Part shown: positions 9,802-18,734 of the stretch, piece by piece
How positions within the stretch are numbered: the first letter of the stretch is position 1
Layout of the letters: every line of letters begins with the position of its first letter
From: Bacillus sp. V3-13
GTDB lineage: Bacteria; Bacillota; Bacilli; Bacillales; Cytobacillaceae
Direction: 5' to 3'
Assembly (NCBI RefSeq): GCF_002860165.1
Contig: NZ_PGUZ01000042.1
Coordinates: 62,001-126,000, forward strand
DNA: 64,000 bases
Program-made: the position numbers and the translations under genes
The notes under the pieces: generated by a model
The model's input: only the letters and a program-made list of their open reading frames with translations
What the model was told of the DNA's origin: nothing
Databases searched by the model: none

Positions 9802-10219
9802 TCTGTTCGTTCAGTCCTTTCTTTTCACATAATTCAAACAGGACACTGCCTGTTGATTTCGGATGCATAAAAGCAACGAGTGCATCGCCAGCACCAGTTT
9901 TCGGCATATCGTGAATCATCCTGATTCCTTTCGTTTTGATCTCTTCGATCCGCTCTTGAATCGATTCGACGCCAAAAGCAACATGATGGATTCCTTCCCC
10001 GCGTTTCTCTATAAATTTGGCAACTGCACTGTCGGCTGAGATTGGCTCCAGCAGCTCCAGCTTGATATTCCCGGCATCCAAAAACGCCACTTTAACCTGC
10101 TCGCTTGCCACTTCTTCGATGCCTAGCAACGGAAGTTTCAGAACATCCGTATAAAAAGGCAGCGCTTCCAAAAGTGATTTTACGGCAATGCCGATATGAT
10201 CGACCTTTTTAATCATCAT
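9785..10219 (-). CDS. mce: Methylmalonyl-CoA epimerase
   Basis: This 144-residue vicinal-oxygen-chelate metalloenzyme interconverts (S)- and (R)-methylmalonyl-CoA. It contains KKVDHIGIAV at the N-terminus, GEGIHHVAFGV in the middle and SVLFELCEK near the end; the His and Glu residues in these are the metal ligands of the family. The open frame continues upstream to 10288, but AGGAGGGG lies just before the paired ATG codons at 10219 and 10216, so translation starts at one of these. It forms an operon with the carboxylase beta gene (17-base overlap) and feeds the mutase encoded at 16.5-20.6 kb. Confidence 0.93.
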   Translation of the reverse strand: MMIKKVDHIGIAVKSLLEALPFYTDVLKLPLLGIEEVASEQVKVAFLDAGNIKLELLEPISADSAVAKFIEKRGEGIHHVAFGVESIQERIEEIKTKGIRMIHDMPKTGAGDALVAFMHPKSTGSVLFELCEKKGLNEQNGGHL

Positions 10220-10364
10220 TTCCCCTCCTAATGAACACCGGCGACTTGTCCTGGAGCCCCGTACAAACTGATAATCCGGATCTGGCAATATAATTTTAGC
10301 AGAAAATATATAATACTTTTAATTATTCGACGAAATTATCGGAAATCCTTCATCGATTGAGCGG

Positions 10365-10393
10365 TTGTTCAGGACCACTTTTCCTAGTAAAAT
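10365..10393 (+). promoter_or_regulatory. Probable SigA-type promoter of prli42
   Basis: TTGTTC (10365-10370) and TAAAAT (10388-10393) are separated by exactly 17 bases. They lie about 40 bases upstream of the miniprotein start and point towards it. Confidence 0.55.
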
Positions 10394-10433
10394 AATAGAT
10401 AAGGACCAGATTTCAGTTTAGGAGGAGATATGA

Positions 10434-10529
10434 TTGTCAAATCGAAAAGCAAGAAAAATAGTAGTTTACTTAATGATTTTTATCATGCTCGCATCGACAT
10501 TGATGATGGGATTAACGATGTTTTTATAG
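10434..10529 (+). CDS. prli42: Stressosome-associated membrane miniprotein Prli42
   Basis: This is a 31-codon gene starting at TTG. The protein is short and basic at the N-terminus (MSNRKARKIVVY), then has one membrane segment (LMIFIMLASTLMMGLTMFL) that ends at the C-terminus. Length, layout and sequence agree with the Prli42 family, first described in Listeria as a membrane anchor for the stressosome that acts upstream of SigB. GGAGG at 10421-10425 stands 8 bases before the TTG. A competing ATG at 10430 in another frame is too close to that site and gives a protein with no family resemblance. The gene has its own promoter and a strong terminator, so it is an independent unit. Confidence 0.88.
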   Translation: MSNRKARKIVVYLMIFIMLASTLMMGLTMFL

Positions 10530-10536
10530 AAGACGG

Positions 10537-10569
10537 AAAAGGACTGTTCAAAAATTGAACAGTCCTTTT
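10537..10569. terminator. Bidirectional terminator between prli42 and the L,D-transpeptidase gene
   Basis: A 15-bp perfect stem, AAAAGGACTGTTCAA against TTGAACAGTCCTTTT, has a loop of only three bases and T-rich tails in both directions. It closes two convergent genes. Confidence 0.88.
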
Positions 10570-11081
10570 TATTCCAGCGCGCCATATTCGGTCCCTAATT
10601 GTTCAAAGCTTTTTCCCGTCGAAGTTACGAGAATGCGTGTGCCGACAGGTATATAATCGTAAAGTGATTCGACTGCCTCGTTTTGCAGACGGATACACCC
10701 TTGTGAAATATATTTTCCGATTGAGGAAGGATCATTTGTTCCGTGGATTCCGTATATGCGCCCATCCGTATCTTCGGCATCAAAGCCGATCCATCTTGTT
10801 CCGAGCGGGTTTTCAGGATGCCCGCCTGGTATGTCTTTTTTCCGGTAATAAGGGTTAACCGCTTTAACAGTAACCGTAAAAAAGCCTTCCGGAGTCTGAT
10901 CTTCATTTTTCCCGGTAGCCGCACTGATCACTGTCTGGACCCGGTTATCATCGATTAAAGCAACCTGGTTCGTTTTTTTGTTAACGATGACAAATGGCTC
11001 GCCGGGAAGCGGATTGGGGCCAAGCGGCCAGAGCGGGGAAATCGACAGCAAAACCAGCAATGCAGATAACAGCCTCAGCAT
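10569..11081 (-). CDS. Exported L,D-transpeptidase (YkuD domain)
   Basis: This 170-residue exported protein has a hydrophobic N-terminal signal or anchor (LRLLSALLVLLSISPLWPLG) followed by one YkuD catalytic domain. The active-site motif is HGTNDPSSIG followed by SQGCIRLQN, with the nucleophilic Cys in GCIRL. Such enzymes form 3-3 peptidoglycan cross-links or attach proteins to the wall. No LysM domain is present, unlike B. subtilis YkuD. ATG at 11081 follows AGGTGAT; an upstream in-frame ATG at 11135 would overlap the yqjA-like gene by 29 bases and put a charged stretch before the signal. It is probably the second gene after the yqjA-like gene (25-base gap). Confidence 0.9.
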   Translation of the reverse strand: MLRLLSALLVLLSISPLWPLGPNPLPGEPFVIVNKKTNQVALIDDNRVQTVISAATGKNEDQTPEGFFTVTVKAVNPYYRKKDIPGGHPENPLGTRWIGFDAEDTDGRIYGIHGTNDPSSIGKYISQGCIRLQNEAVESLYDYIPVGTRILVTSTGKSFEQLGTEYGALE

Positions 11082-11106
11082 TTCATCACCTGCCCATTTA
11101 TTTCCC

Positions 11107-12108
11107 CTAGTTTGCTTCTGCTTCCGCCTTTTCATGCACCTTTCGCTTCGATTTTATTCCTGTAAATGAACTTTTTAAAATTAAATATCGTTCCATTTCT
11201 TTAAAAAAGTGCCAGAGGGCAGCCCGTGCTTCGAACTCTTCCCTCGTCGTCGGCAGTTCCATCTGCTCAAATTCTACCCTCATCCGCATCAGCTTTTCAA
11301 TAAAAAAGAGTGCGGTATTTCCCGGATGAATGTTCTCTGACAATTCTTCAACAAAGTCTGCGATCATTTTCCCCTGTTTCACAGGCAGCGAAATCGACGT
11401 TACCGTCGGAAGAACCGTTTCGAGAATCTCAAATTGCTTTTCTCTCATTTTAAAATACTGATAGTAAAAGTTCTCATCCCGCAAAAAATGGTTTTCAACA
11501 TCGCGAAAGGCGAGCGCTTTTCCTTCATCGATCAATCTCGCCGTTTCCGTAATTTCACGCCCGTCCCAATCACTTTCATTTGTGCGCAAATAACGGACAA
11601 TTTCTTTAAAAATCGTTTTAAAATGTGCTTCGATTTGGCGCTGATAATCTTTGAGCCTGCCTTCGACACTTGGCATATAAAGATTCATTAATAATGCAAT
11701 GCCGATTCCGATGACGATGAGCCCCAGTTCATTCAGCAGTACCTCGCGCGTAGCATTGCCTGCTGCATAAATATGTAAAATAATGACGCTGCTCGTAACA
11801 ATCCCGTCGCTGACTCTCAGCATCACGGCTGTCGGAATAAAAACGAGCAGCAGCAAACCAATCACAAGCGGGTGATAAACGAGTCCCTCAAACAATATCA
11901 CCGAATAAAGCATCGCCACCAGACATGCCAATAATCGATCCCATGACGCCCTTAACGATTTTTTCTTCGTGACTTGAATGCATAAAATCGTTAATATTCC
12001 GGCAGAAGCAAAATTATGCAGCCCAACGTATTGTGCTAAAATAATGGCCAGAGCCGTTCCCAATGCGGTTTTGAGCGTACGGTAGCCAATTCTGAATTTC
12101 TTCATCAA
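11107..12108 (-). CDS. YqjA-like membrane protein (aromatic acid exporter family)
   Basis: The N-terminal half of this 333-residue protein holds several closely spaced membrane helices (about residues 10-150, such as LGTALAIILAQYVGL and LLLLVFIPTAVMLRV). The C-terminal half is soluble and helical. This layout, with the position beside the art genes, matches B. subtilis YqjA of the ArAE_1/DUF939 family. Transport of a substrate is inferred from distant relatives only. Translation starts at ATG 12108 after AGGAGAAAAT, and a terminator separates the gene from artM. Confidence 0.85.
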   Translation of the reverse strand: MMKKFRIGYRTLKTALGTALAIILAQYVGLHNFASAGILTILCIQVTKKKSLRASWDRLLACLVAMLYSVILFEGLVYHPLVIGLLLLVFIPTAVMLRVSDGIVTSSVIILHIYAAGNATREVLLNELGLIVIGIGIALLMNLYMPSVEGRLKDYQRQIEAHFKTIFKEIVRYLRTNESDWDGREITETARLIDEGKALAFRDVENHFLRDENFYYQYFKMREKQFEILETVLPTVTSISLPVKQGKMIADFVEELSENIHPGNTALFFIEKLMRMRVEFEQMELPTTREEFEARAALWHFFKEMERYLILKSSFTGIKSKRKVHEKAEAEAN

Positions 12109-12132
12109 AATTTTCTCCTAAATATCTTATGA

Positions 12133-12164
12133 GAAAAAGATGATCAAAGCTGACCATCTTTTTC
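12133..12164 (-). terminator. Intrinsic terminator after artM
   Basis: GAAAAAGATG (12133-12142) pairs with CATCTTTTTC (12155-12164). The stem extends inward with one mismatch, and on the minus strand it is followed by a T-containing tail. It ends the three-gene art operon. Confidence 0.75.
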
Positions 12165-12179
12165 TTAAGGATAAACCTT

Positions 12180-12902
12180 TTATAGCATTTTTTGCAAGAA
12201 ATCCTGGGCACGCTGGCTTTTGGCCGCACTGAAAAAATCAGCCGGAGGCGCATCCTCAACAAGAATGCCGCCGTCAAGAAACAGAACGCGGTCGGCCACC
12301 TCCCGGGCAAAGCCCATTTCATGGGTAACGATCGACATTGTCATTCCCGTGTGGGCAAGCGACTTCATGACCTCCAATACTTCCTTTACCATCTCGGGAT
12401 CAAGCGCTGATGTCGGCTCATCAAACAGCATCACTTCAGGATCCATGGCAAGAGCGCGGGCAATGGCAACACGCTGTTTTTGCCCGCCTGATAATCTGTT
12501 TGGATATTCGTGGGCTTTATCGGACAATCCAACTTTGGCGAGCAGTTCAAGCCCCTTCTGTTCAGCTTCCTGCTTCGATGATCCTTTTACCTTCATCGGG
12601 GCGTAAGTTAAATTTCCCAGGGCTGTTTTATGGGGAAAAAGATGAAAATGCTGAAAGACCATCCCGACGCTTTCACGCACTTTCATGATATTTGTTTTCG
12701 GATCGGTTATTTCATGCTCGCCAATCCAAATTCTGCCCGCGGTTGGATCCTCAAGCCTGTTCATGCAGCGCAGGAAGGTCGACTTGCCCGAACCTGATGG
12801 CCCGATAATCGCAACAACTTCCCCATCATGAATCGTTGTCGAAATTCCCTTTAAAACTTCGAGCTTGCCAAACGATTTATGCAAATTTTCAATTTTAATC
12901 AC
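12180..12902 (-). CDS. artM: Polar amino-acid ABC transporter ATPase
   Basis: This 240-residue ATPase energises amino-acid import. It has Walker [10 protein letters not shown], the signature [15 protein letters not shown] and Walker [15 protein letters not shown] followed by the switch His region ([14 protein letters not shown]). The GTG start at 12902 overlaps the permease stop by 8 bases, so the two are coupled. Gene order (binding protein, permease, ATPase) is that of B. subtilis artPQM (yqiXYZ), an arginine importer. The symbol rests on this synteny; substrate choice among basic amino acids cannot be read from the ATPase. Confidence 0.92.
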   Translation of the reverse strand: MIKIENLHKSFGKLEVLKGISTTIHDGEVVAIIGPSGSGKSTFLRCMNRLEDPTAGRIWIGEHEITDPKTNIMKVRESVGMVFQHFHLFPHKTALGNLTYAPMKVKGSSKQEAEQKGLELLAKVGLSDKAHEYPNRLSGGQKQRVAIARALAMDPEVMLFDEPTSALDPEMVKEVLEVMKSLAHTGMTMSIVTHEMGFAREVADRVLFLDGGILVEDAPPADFFSAAKSQRAQDFLQKML

Positions 12903-13554
12903 TGCGCCTCATCCTCCTTTCCATCGCTTTTCCGATAATCGTTAACGTCATGACCATAACATAATAAATCATCCCGGCAATTAACAGCGGTTCGAAAAAC
13001 GAGAATTTTTCGGCGCCAACCTGGTATGAACGCCTCATAATATCCAATACCCCAATCGTCGTCACAATCGCCGATTCCTTCGTTAAAGTGATAAATTCGT
13101 TCATTAAGGCCGGCAAAATGTTTTTTAACGCCTGTGGCAAAATGATATCCCACATCATCCGCTTGTACGGAACGCCGAGGGCCATCGCCGCTTCCCGCTG
13201 ACCCTTGTCCACTGCCAAAATGCCGGCGCGGATGATTTCGGAAATGTATGCAGCCGAATTCAATCCAAAAGCCAGTACCGCTGCGACATAAGCGTCAATT
13301 TGATAGCCGAGCAGCTGCGGTGAACCGAAGTAGATAATCATCAACTGGAGAACAAGCGGTGTACCGCGAAAGACCGAAGTATATGCATCGGCAATCCAGC
13401 CAAGAATTCTTATTGAACCAATTTTAAATAAGGCTAAAATAATTCCAAATGCAAAGCCTAAAATCCCTGCCATGATGACGATTTGAAGGGTAACGCCAAT
13501 CCCTTTAAATATATAGGGCAGGGAGGGGATAAATTGTGCAAAATCTAAATTCAT
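12895..13554 (-). CDS. artQ: Polar amino-acid ABC transporter permease
   Basis: This HisM/GlnP-type permease of about 219 residues has around five membrane helices. The ATPase-coupling loop is visible at [31 protein letters not shown], given here in part by its core [11 protein letters not shown] at 13554 ([18 protein letters not shown]) fits the expected N-terminus; the frame also opens at GTG 13575, and the ribosome binding site (GAGAGGATTGAG) is weak for either. A strong hairpin lies in the 94-base gap from the binding-protein gene. Confidence 0.9.
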   Translation of the reverse strand: MNLDFAQFIPSLPYIFKGIGVTLQIVIMAGILGFAFGIILALFKIGSIRILGWIADAYTSVFRGTPLVLQLMIIYFGSPQLLGYQIDAYVAAVLAFGLNSAAYISEIIRAGILAVDKGQREAAMALGVPYKRMMWDIILPQALKNILPALMNEFITLTKESAIVTTIGVLDIMRRSYQVGAEKFSFFEPLLIAGMIYYVMVMTLTIIGKAMERRMRRSD

Positions 13555-13599
13555 TTTGTTACTCAATCCTCTCACTTATAAATACCATATCTTGAAGGC

Positions 13600-13631
13600 A
13601 AAAACGTTCAGAAGGGTGATCCTTCTGAACG
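13600..13631 (-). terminator. Intercistronic hairpin with short T-run between artP and artQ
   Basis: An 11-bp perfect stem, CGTTCAGAAGG (13605-13615) against CCTTCTGAACG (13621-13631), has a 5-base loop. On the minus strand it is followed by TTTTTG. It probably acts as a partial terminator or 3'-end stabiliser that lets the binding protein be made in excess over the membrane parts. Confidence 0.75.
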
Positions 13632-13648
13632 CTGTAGTTGTTCAAAAA

Positions 13649-14440
13649 CTATTCTTCACTGCGGAACCATTTGCCGACCAACTTATCAAGCTCACCATTT
13701 TCTTTCATTTCGTTCAAAACTCTGTTAAATTCTTCTTTTAATTCGCTTTCTTTCGGGAAGGCAATCGCGGAACCTGCTTCTTCAGGATCATCTTTCAACG
13801 TAAATCCTGTCAAATCCGGATTGTTTTTGAAATATCCTTGTGCAACTACATCTTCAATAACGGCTGCATCAAAGCGCCCCGCTTTTATTTCCTGGATTAA
13901 TTCGGGAATACGATTGCGATTTTCAATTTTAATATCAACCTGCTCAGCAATTTCTTTGGCTTTTCCTTCCTGGATTGAACCAAGCTGTACCCCGACCGTC
14001 TTTCCTTTTAAATCTTCAATTGTTTCAATGCCGCTATCCTTTTTTGAAACAATCATATGCTCTGCCGTAAAGTAAATATCGCTAAAGTCAACATTCTTCT
14101 TGCGCTCTTCTGTTGGCGTCATCCCGGCCATGACGAAATCGACCTGGCCACCCTCCAATGCCTCAATCAGCCCGGCAAAATCCATATCCTTCACTTCGAT
14201 TTCATAGCCAAGCTCTTCGCCGATGGCATTGGCAAGATCAATGTCAAAGCCGATATAATCATCGCCTTTCGCCGTGTCAACATATTCGAATGGCGGATAA
14301 TCAGCCGATGTTCCCATTGTCAATACTTTTTTATCCCCACTGGTTTCGCCGCCGCTTGAACTTTTTTCACTTGTTCCACATGCGGCAAGCAGACCGATTA
14401 ATAATACGCTTGTTAAAAATAATCCGATTGCTTTTTTCAT
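13649..14440 (-). CDS. artP: Polar amino-acid ABC transporter binding lipoprotein
   Basis: This 263-residue substrate-binding lipoprotein has a signal peptide ending in the lipobox LLAAC with Cys21 as the lipidated residue, then a Ser/Gly-rich linker. The family-3 solute-binding fold shows TMGTSADYPPFEYVD, GFDIDLANAIGEELG and VDFVMAGMTPTEERKKNVDFS. It delivers an amino acid, by synteny arginine, to the ArtQM permease. ATG at 14440 follows AGGAGGAAAACAA. In B. subtilis this operon responds to the arginine repressor AhrC, which is encoded at 42 kb here. The AT-rich upstream DNA (14441-14690) has imperfect palindromes, but none that I would call an ARG box with confidence. Confidence 0.93.
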   Translation of the reverse strand: MKKAIGLFLTSVLLIGLLAACGTSEKSSSGGETSGDKKVLTMGTSADYPPFEYVDTAKGDDYIGFDIDLANAIGEELGYEIEVKDMDFAGLIEALEGGQVDFVMAGMTPTEERKKNVDFSDIYFTAEHMIVSKKDSGIETIEDLKGKTVGVQLGSIQEGKAKEIAEQVDIKIENRNRIPELIQEIKAGRFDAAVIEDVVAQGYFKNNPDLTGFTLKDDPEEAGSAIAFPKESELKEEFNRVLNEMKENGELDKLVGKWFRSEE

Positions 14441-14683
14441 TTGTTTTCCTCCTATAATGTTGTCTGAAAATTACTATTTTTCGTAATTAACTTTTATTTT
14501 ATAGTGAATATCTATTAATTTTCAAGTATAATCTATGAGATTATATAAATTCACTAAGATGAATTTTAACACATTTTTATATTTATGCAATAACATTTTT
14601 AAATATAAATTATCGGTTAAACATGGAAAATTATTATTCTGGAAAAATAGTGGCTCGGAGAGGCTATGACGGGGGTTTTTGTA

Positions 14684-14712
14684 AAAAAATAAAGCCCCGG
14701 TGCCCCGGAGCT
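14684..14712 (-). terminator. Intrinsic terminator after brxB
   Basis: On the minus strand AGCTCCGG-GGCA-CCGGGGCT forms an 8-bp GC-rich stem (one G-U pair) followed by TTATTTTTTT. It lies directly after the bacilliredoxin stop. Confidence 0.8.
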
Positions 14713-14718
14713 CATTCA

Positions 14719-15156
14719 TCATACTTCATCGCAATGCTGTTCGAAGGCTTGCTGCAGCTTAGTGACAACAGCCATCGGCTCATGTCCTTCTATTTCATGG
14801 CGTTCAATCATCGTCACCAGTTTTCCATCTTTTAATAAGGCAAAGGACGGAGAGGATGGCGGGAATCCTGTAAAATAGCTTCTTGCTTTTTCAGTGGCTT
14901 CCTTGTCCTGGCCGGCAAACACTGTGACAAGCCGGTCAGGGCGCTTATCATAATGAAGCGCGTGGGCAGCAGCCGGACGGGCGATTCCTCCGGCACATCC
15001 GCACACGGAATTTACCATTACCAGCGTTGTGCCATCCTTTGTAAGCGTCTGCTCCACTTCTTCAGGTGTAGTTAATTCTGTATATCCAGCCGCAACGATT
15101 TCCTGGCGGGCCTGGCGGACAACGTCATTCATAAATAAATTGAAATCGATGTTCAT
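14719..15156 (-). CDS. brxB: Bacilliredoxin of the YphP/YqiW family
   Basis: This 145-residue protein has the thioredoxin-like fold and the active site [14 protein letters not shown]. The Cys-Gly-Cys motif removes bacillithiol from mixed disulfides on proteins after oxidative stress. Length and sequence fit B. subtilis YqiW, found at the same point between the art genes and the bkd region. ATG at 15156 follows AAAGGGAGCG. It is a single gene with its own terminator. Confidence 0.93.
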   Translation of the reverse strand: MNIDFNLFMNDVVRQARQEIVAAGYTELTTPEEVEQTLTKDGTTLVMVNSVCGCAGGIARPAAAHALHYDKRPDRLVTVFAGQDKEATEKARSYFTGFPPSSPSFALLKDGKLVTMIERHEIEGHEPMAVVTKLQQAFEQHCDEV

Positions 15157-15375
15157 GATTATCGCTCCCTTTCTAGAAGTAATTTTAGCAGAGAAAGAAT
15201 TGGAACGGTTATAATTTGCTTAACTCTGCCCTGATTGTTTCATGTTACTATCATAACAAGTTCGCGACCTTGTTTTCAATTAAGGAGAAAAAGATTCATA
15301 AAAAAGTTTAACCCTGATTGTAACGGGAATACAAATAATACAGCTAGATCCATACCCCTAAACTCCCTAGATGAT

Positions 15376-15412
15376 GGATAGTGCCATAATGGCGCTATCC
15401 GCTTTTTTTTTT
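15376..15412 (+). terminator. Orphan plus-strand terminator between brxB and meaB
   Basis: GGATAGTGCC (15376-15385) pairs with GGCGCTATCC (15391-15400, one G-U pair) and is followed by GC and ten consecutive T residues on the plus strand. Both flanking genes are on the minus strand, where this structure has no T tail, so it does not fit as a terminator for meaB. It implies a plus-strand transcript arising in 15160-15370. Confidence 0.75.
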
Positions 15413-15413
15413 A

Positions 15414-16538
15414 CTATTGGCCGTGCCGATAAAATAGTTTAAATAAGCTGTCGACCGCCGACGTAACCGTTGTCTGGCCGGAGACCACTTCGTTTTCGAG
15501 CTTGGGCAACTCGGCTTTAATTGCCGGATGGTGAAAAAAAAGGGCTTGCAGCTGGTCAACGATCATGGCATGCAGCCATTCTCTCGTTTGGCTTCTCCTT
15601 CTATCTTCAAAAGAGCCGTTCTGTTCTGTTTTTTCTTTAAATGTCTCAATCGTCTCCCACATTTCCCTGATTCCTTCCTGATGAAGAGCGGAGCAAGTAT
15701 GCGCCTCTGTTGCCCATCCTTTTGTGGCAGGCTGGAGAAAGTGCAAAATGCGGTTGTACTCTTGCCTTGTTTTTTCAGCGATTGGTTTATTTGCCCCATC
15801 CGCTTTATTGACAACGACTGCATCTGCGAGCTCCATAATTCCCTTTTTCATTCCCTGCAATTCGTCACCTGCGCCAGTTAACACAAGCAGCATAAAGAAA
15901 TCGACCATGTCCCTGACGATTACTTCGCTTTGGCCGACGCCGACCGTTTCCACTAAAATGACATCAAAGCCGGCAGCTTCACATAACAGGATCGTTTCCC
16001 TTGTTTTTCTGTGAACCCCGCCGAGCTTTCCCCCGGATGGTGAAGGGCGGATAAATGCGCGCGGGTTCCGGGAAAGCAGCTCCATTCTCGTCTTATCACC
16101 GAGAATACTGCCTCCGCTTAAGCTTGAACTCGGGTCGACAGCAAGAACAGCAACATGAAGCCCTTGATCGCACAAATAACTGCCAAACGCTTCAATAAAA
16201 GTGCTTTTTCCTGCGCCGGGCACACCGGTAATGCCAATCCGGATCGAATTTCCAGAATGGGGAAGCAATCGCTGCAGGAGCTGCTGCGCTTTGGCAAAAT
16301 GGTGTTCCGCATTGCTTTCAATCAGCGTAATCGATCTTGCGAGATAGCTCCGCTCACCTTCCAATACACCTTTAGCAAGCGTTTCAACATCAAGATCAGC
16401 TGAAATTTTTTTTTGAAAACGGCCGCTTTTTTTCATGGAGACTCCGGGTGATCCTGCTTCGACACCTTTGCTGATCACACCGGCAAAATCATCGGGCCGT
16501 TTCGGGTCGTTCCATTCGGGTTTTTGTCCGTCCTTCAT
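15414..16538 (-). CDS. meaB: MeaB-type G-protein chaperone of methylmalonyl-CoA mutase
   Basis: This 374-residue GTPase loads and protects the cobalamin cofactor of methylmalonyl-CoA mutase. The P-loop is GITGVPGAGKSTFIEAFG, followed by VLAVDPSSSLSGGSILGDKTRM, the switch region LVETVGVGQSE and the base-recognition motif VVNKADG. An N-terminal extension of about 45 residues precedes the conserved core. ATG at 16538 follows GAGGAAG inside the end of the mutase gene; the mutase stop codon ends at the next base, so expression is tightly coupled. It is the last gene of the mutA-mutB-meaB operon. Confidence 0.93.
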   Translation of the reverse strand: MKDGQKPEWNDPKRPDDFAGVISKGVEAGSPGVSMKKSGRFQKKISADLDVETLAKGVLEGERSYLARSITLIESNAEHHFAKAQQLLQRLLPHSGNSIRIGITGVPGAGKSTFIEAFGSYLCDQGLHVAVLAVDPSSSLSGGSILGDKTRMELLSRNPRAFIRPSPSGGKLGGVHRKTRETILLCEAAGFDVILVETVGVGQSEVIVRDMVDFFMLLVLTGAGDELQGMKKGIMELADAVVVNKADGANKPIAEKTRQEYNRILHFLQPATKGWATEAHTCSALHQEGIREMWETIETFKEKTEQNGSFEDRRRSQTREWLHAMIVDQLQALFFHHPAIKAELPKLENEVVSGQTTVTSAVDSLFKLFYRHGQ

Positions 16539-18734
16539 TTAGTTTGCCACTTCCTCATACCCGAGTCGTTCATAAATCGATCTGATTACTTTTTGGGCAG
16601 CGACAGGAATCACCGTTCCCGGGCCAAAAATGGCCGCAGCACCATGATCGTATAAATACTGGTAGTCCTGGGCAGGTATGACTCCGCCAATGACAACCAA
16701 AATATCTTCCCTGCCAAGCTTCCTGAGTTCTTCCACAAGCTGTGGAAGCAAAGTTTTATGGCCAGCTGCCAATGAGCTGATCCCGATCACATGGACATCA
16801 TTTTCGACCGCCTGAAGCGCCGTTTCTGCCGGCGTCTGGAATAACGGGCCGATATCAACGTCAAAGCCGAGATCGGCAAACGCAGTCGAAATGACTTTCG
16901 CCCCCCGGTCATGGCCATCCTGGCCCATCTTTGCAATCAAAATCCGCGGCCTTCTGCCCTCGTTTTCGAGAAATTCATCGGTCATTTTTTTCACTTCGGC
17001 AATTTCTTCTTCGTTGGAGAAATGGCTGCTGTATACACCGCTGATTGACCGGATCACCGCCTTATGGCGGCTTGCAACCGCTTCAATTGCATCCGAGATT
17101 TCGCCCAGCGTTGCTCTCACCCTTGCCGCCTTGACGGCCATTTCAAGCAAATTCGCGTCTCCCGTTTCCGCCGCTTTCGTGAGCGCTGTTAAAGCTTCCT
17201 TCACTTCATGGTCATCTCTTGATGCTTTTAGCTGCTTCAATTTTTCAATCTGCCTTAAACGGACGGCGGTATTATCAATATCCAGTATGTCAATCGGTTC
17301 CTCTTGCTCAAGGCGGTAACGGTTTACGCCGATGATCGCCTCTTTGCCTGAATCGATTCGGGCCTGGCGGCGGGCGGCTGCTTCCTCGATTTTCATCTTC
17401 GGCAGCCCGGTTTCAATCGCTTTCGCCATTCCTCCGAGATTCTCAATCTCCTCAATATGGACCCAGGCCCGCTCAATCAGCTCGTTTGTCAGAGCTTCAA
17501 CGTAGTAAGAGCCCGCCCATGGATCAATCACTTTCGTAATTCCTGTTTCCTCTTGCAAATATAGCTGGGTGTTGCGGGCAATTCTCGCTGAAAAATCAGT
17601 CGGCAGGGCAATCGCTTCATCAAGGGCATTCGTGTGCAATGACTGCGTATGGCCCATTGCCGCCGCATGCGCTTCGATCAACGTCCGCGTGACATTATTA
17701 AAAGGATCCTGCTCGGTGAGACTCCATCCCGATGTTTGCGAATGGGTGCGGAGCGCCATTGATTTAGCATTTCCCGGTTCAAAGCTCTTCATCATTTTTG
17801 CCCAAATGAAACGGGCGGCCCGCATTTTCGCGACTTCCATAAAGTAATTCATGCCAACGGCCCAAAAAAATGATAACCTTGGCGCAAATGAATCAATATC
17901 GATTCCGGCCTTTAATCCAGTTCTTACGTACTCGAGACCGTCTGCCAGTGTGTAGGCCAGTTCAATATCGGCAGGCGCTCCAGCTTCCTGCATATGATAG
18001 CCCGAGATACTGATGCTATTGAATTTCGGCATGTATTTCGCGGTGTATTCAAAAATATCGGCAATGATTTTCATCGACATTTCCGGCGGGTAAATATACG
18101 TGTTGCGGACCATATACTCTTTGAGAATATCGTTTTGTATTGTACCCGACAGCTTCTCCTGGCTGACTCCCTGCTCCTCTGCCGTAACGATAAAGAATGC
18201 AAGAATCGGCAGGACGGCCCCGTTCATCGTCATTGATACCGACATTTGGTCAAGCGGTATTCCATCAAAAAGCGTCTTCATATCAACAATTGAATCGACC
18301 GCAACACCCGCTTTCCCAACGTCTCCGACGACGCGGGCATGGTCGGAATCATAGCCGCGGTGGGTGGCAAGATCAAAAGCAACAGACAGTCCCTTTTGAC
18401 CCATTTCCAAATTGCGGCGATAAAAGGCATTGCTTTCCTCCGCAGTGGAAAACCCGGCATACTGGCGCACTGTCCAGGGCCTGTTCACATACATCGTCGG
18501 ATATGGCCCTCTTGTGTACGGGGGAAATCCGGGTTTGTCATCGAGATGTTCCATGTTTTTCAGATCTTCAGAAGTATAGAGCGGCTTAAGTTTTATCTGC
18601 TCGTTCGTCTCAAATAAAAGGTCATCTATGGAGCCGCGAATCTCCGCCCCGGCTGCTTTTTTCCAGGCATCCGGATCAAGGGCAGGCTGATCGCCAAAAA
18701 GCTTCACACTTTTGAAATCAGGCTTATGCTTCAT
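16539..18734 (-). CDS. mutB: Methylmalonyl-CoA mutase, large (alpha) subunit
   Basis: This 731-residue subunit contains the TIM-barrel substrate domain ([20 protein letters not shown] near residue 75, then [12 protein letters not shown]) and the C-terminal B12-binding domain. The domain carries the cobalamin motif DGHDRG (within [13 protein letters not shown]), whose His is the lower ligand, then [14 protein letters not shown]. It interconverts (R)-methylmalonyl-CoA and succinyl-CoA by radical chemistry with adenosylcobalamin. It overlaps the small-subunit stop by one base and abuts meaB, so the operon is compact. The length is normal for the family. Confidence 0.96.
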   Translation of the reverse strand: MKHKPDFKSVKLFGDQPALDPDAWKKAAGAEIRGSIDDLLFETNEQIKLKPLYTSEDLKNMEHLDDKPGFPPYTRGPYPTMYVNRPWTVRQYAGFSTAEESNAFYRRNLEMGQKGLSVAFDLATHRGYDSDHARVVGDVGKAGVAVDSIVDMKTLFDGIPLDQMSVSMTMNGAVLPILAFFIVTAEEQGVSQEKLSGTIQNDILKEYMVRNTYIYPPEMSMKIIADIFEYTAKYMPKFNSISISGYHMQEAGAPADIELAYTLADGLEYVRTGLKAGIDIDSFAPRLSFFWAVGMNYFMEVAKMRAARFIWAKMMKSFEPGNAKSMALRTHSQTSGWSLTEQDPFNNVTRTLIEAHAAAMGHTQSLHTNALDEAIALPTDFSARIARNTQLYLQEETGITKVIDPWAGSYYVEALTNELIERAWVHIEEIENLGGMAKAIETGLPKMKIEEAAARRQARIDSGKEAIIGVNRYRLEQEEPIDILDIDNTAVRLRQIEKLKQLKASRDDHEVKEALTALTKAAETGDANLLEMAVKAARVRATLGEISDAIEAVASRHKAVIRSISGVYSSHFSNEEEIAEVKKMTDEFLENEGRRPRILIAKMGQDGHDRGAKVISTAFADLGFDVDIGPLFQTPAETALQAVENDVHVIGISSLAAGHKTLLPQLVEELRKLGREDILVVIGGVIPAQDYQYLYDHGAAAIFGPGTVIPVAAQKVIRSIYERLGYEEVAN

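Noticed and set aside
10430-10558. ATG frame of 42 codons overlapping prli42
   Set aside because: The ATG is only 4 bases from GGAGG, the frame runs into the terminator and the product resembles nothing; the TTG frame gives Prli42.
14503-14570. Possible ARG boxes for AhrC upstream of artP
   Set aside because: Several imperfect AT-rich palindromes exist, but none matches the box well enough to tell from background AT content by eye.
14522-14722. 66-codon minus-strand frame upstream of artP
   Set aside because: AT-rich, overlaps the brxB terminator, no ribosome site; it is the non-coding leader of the art operon.
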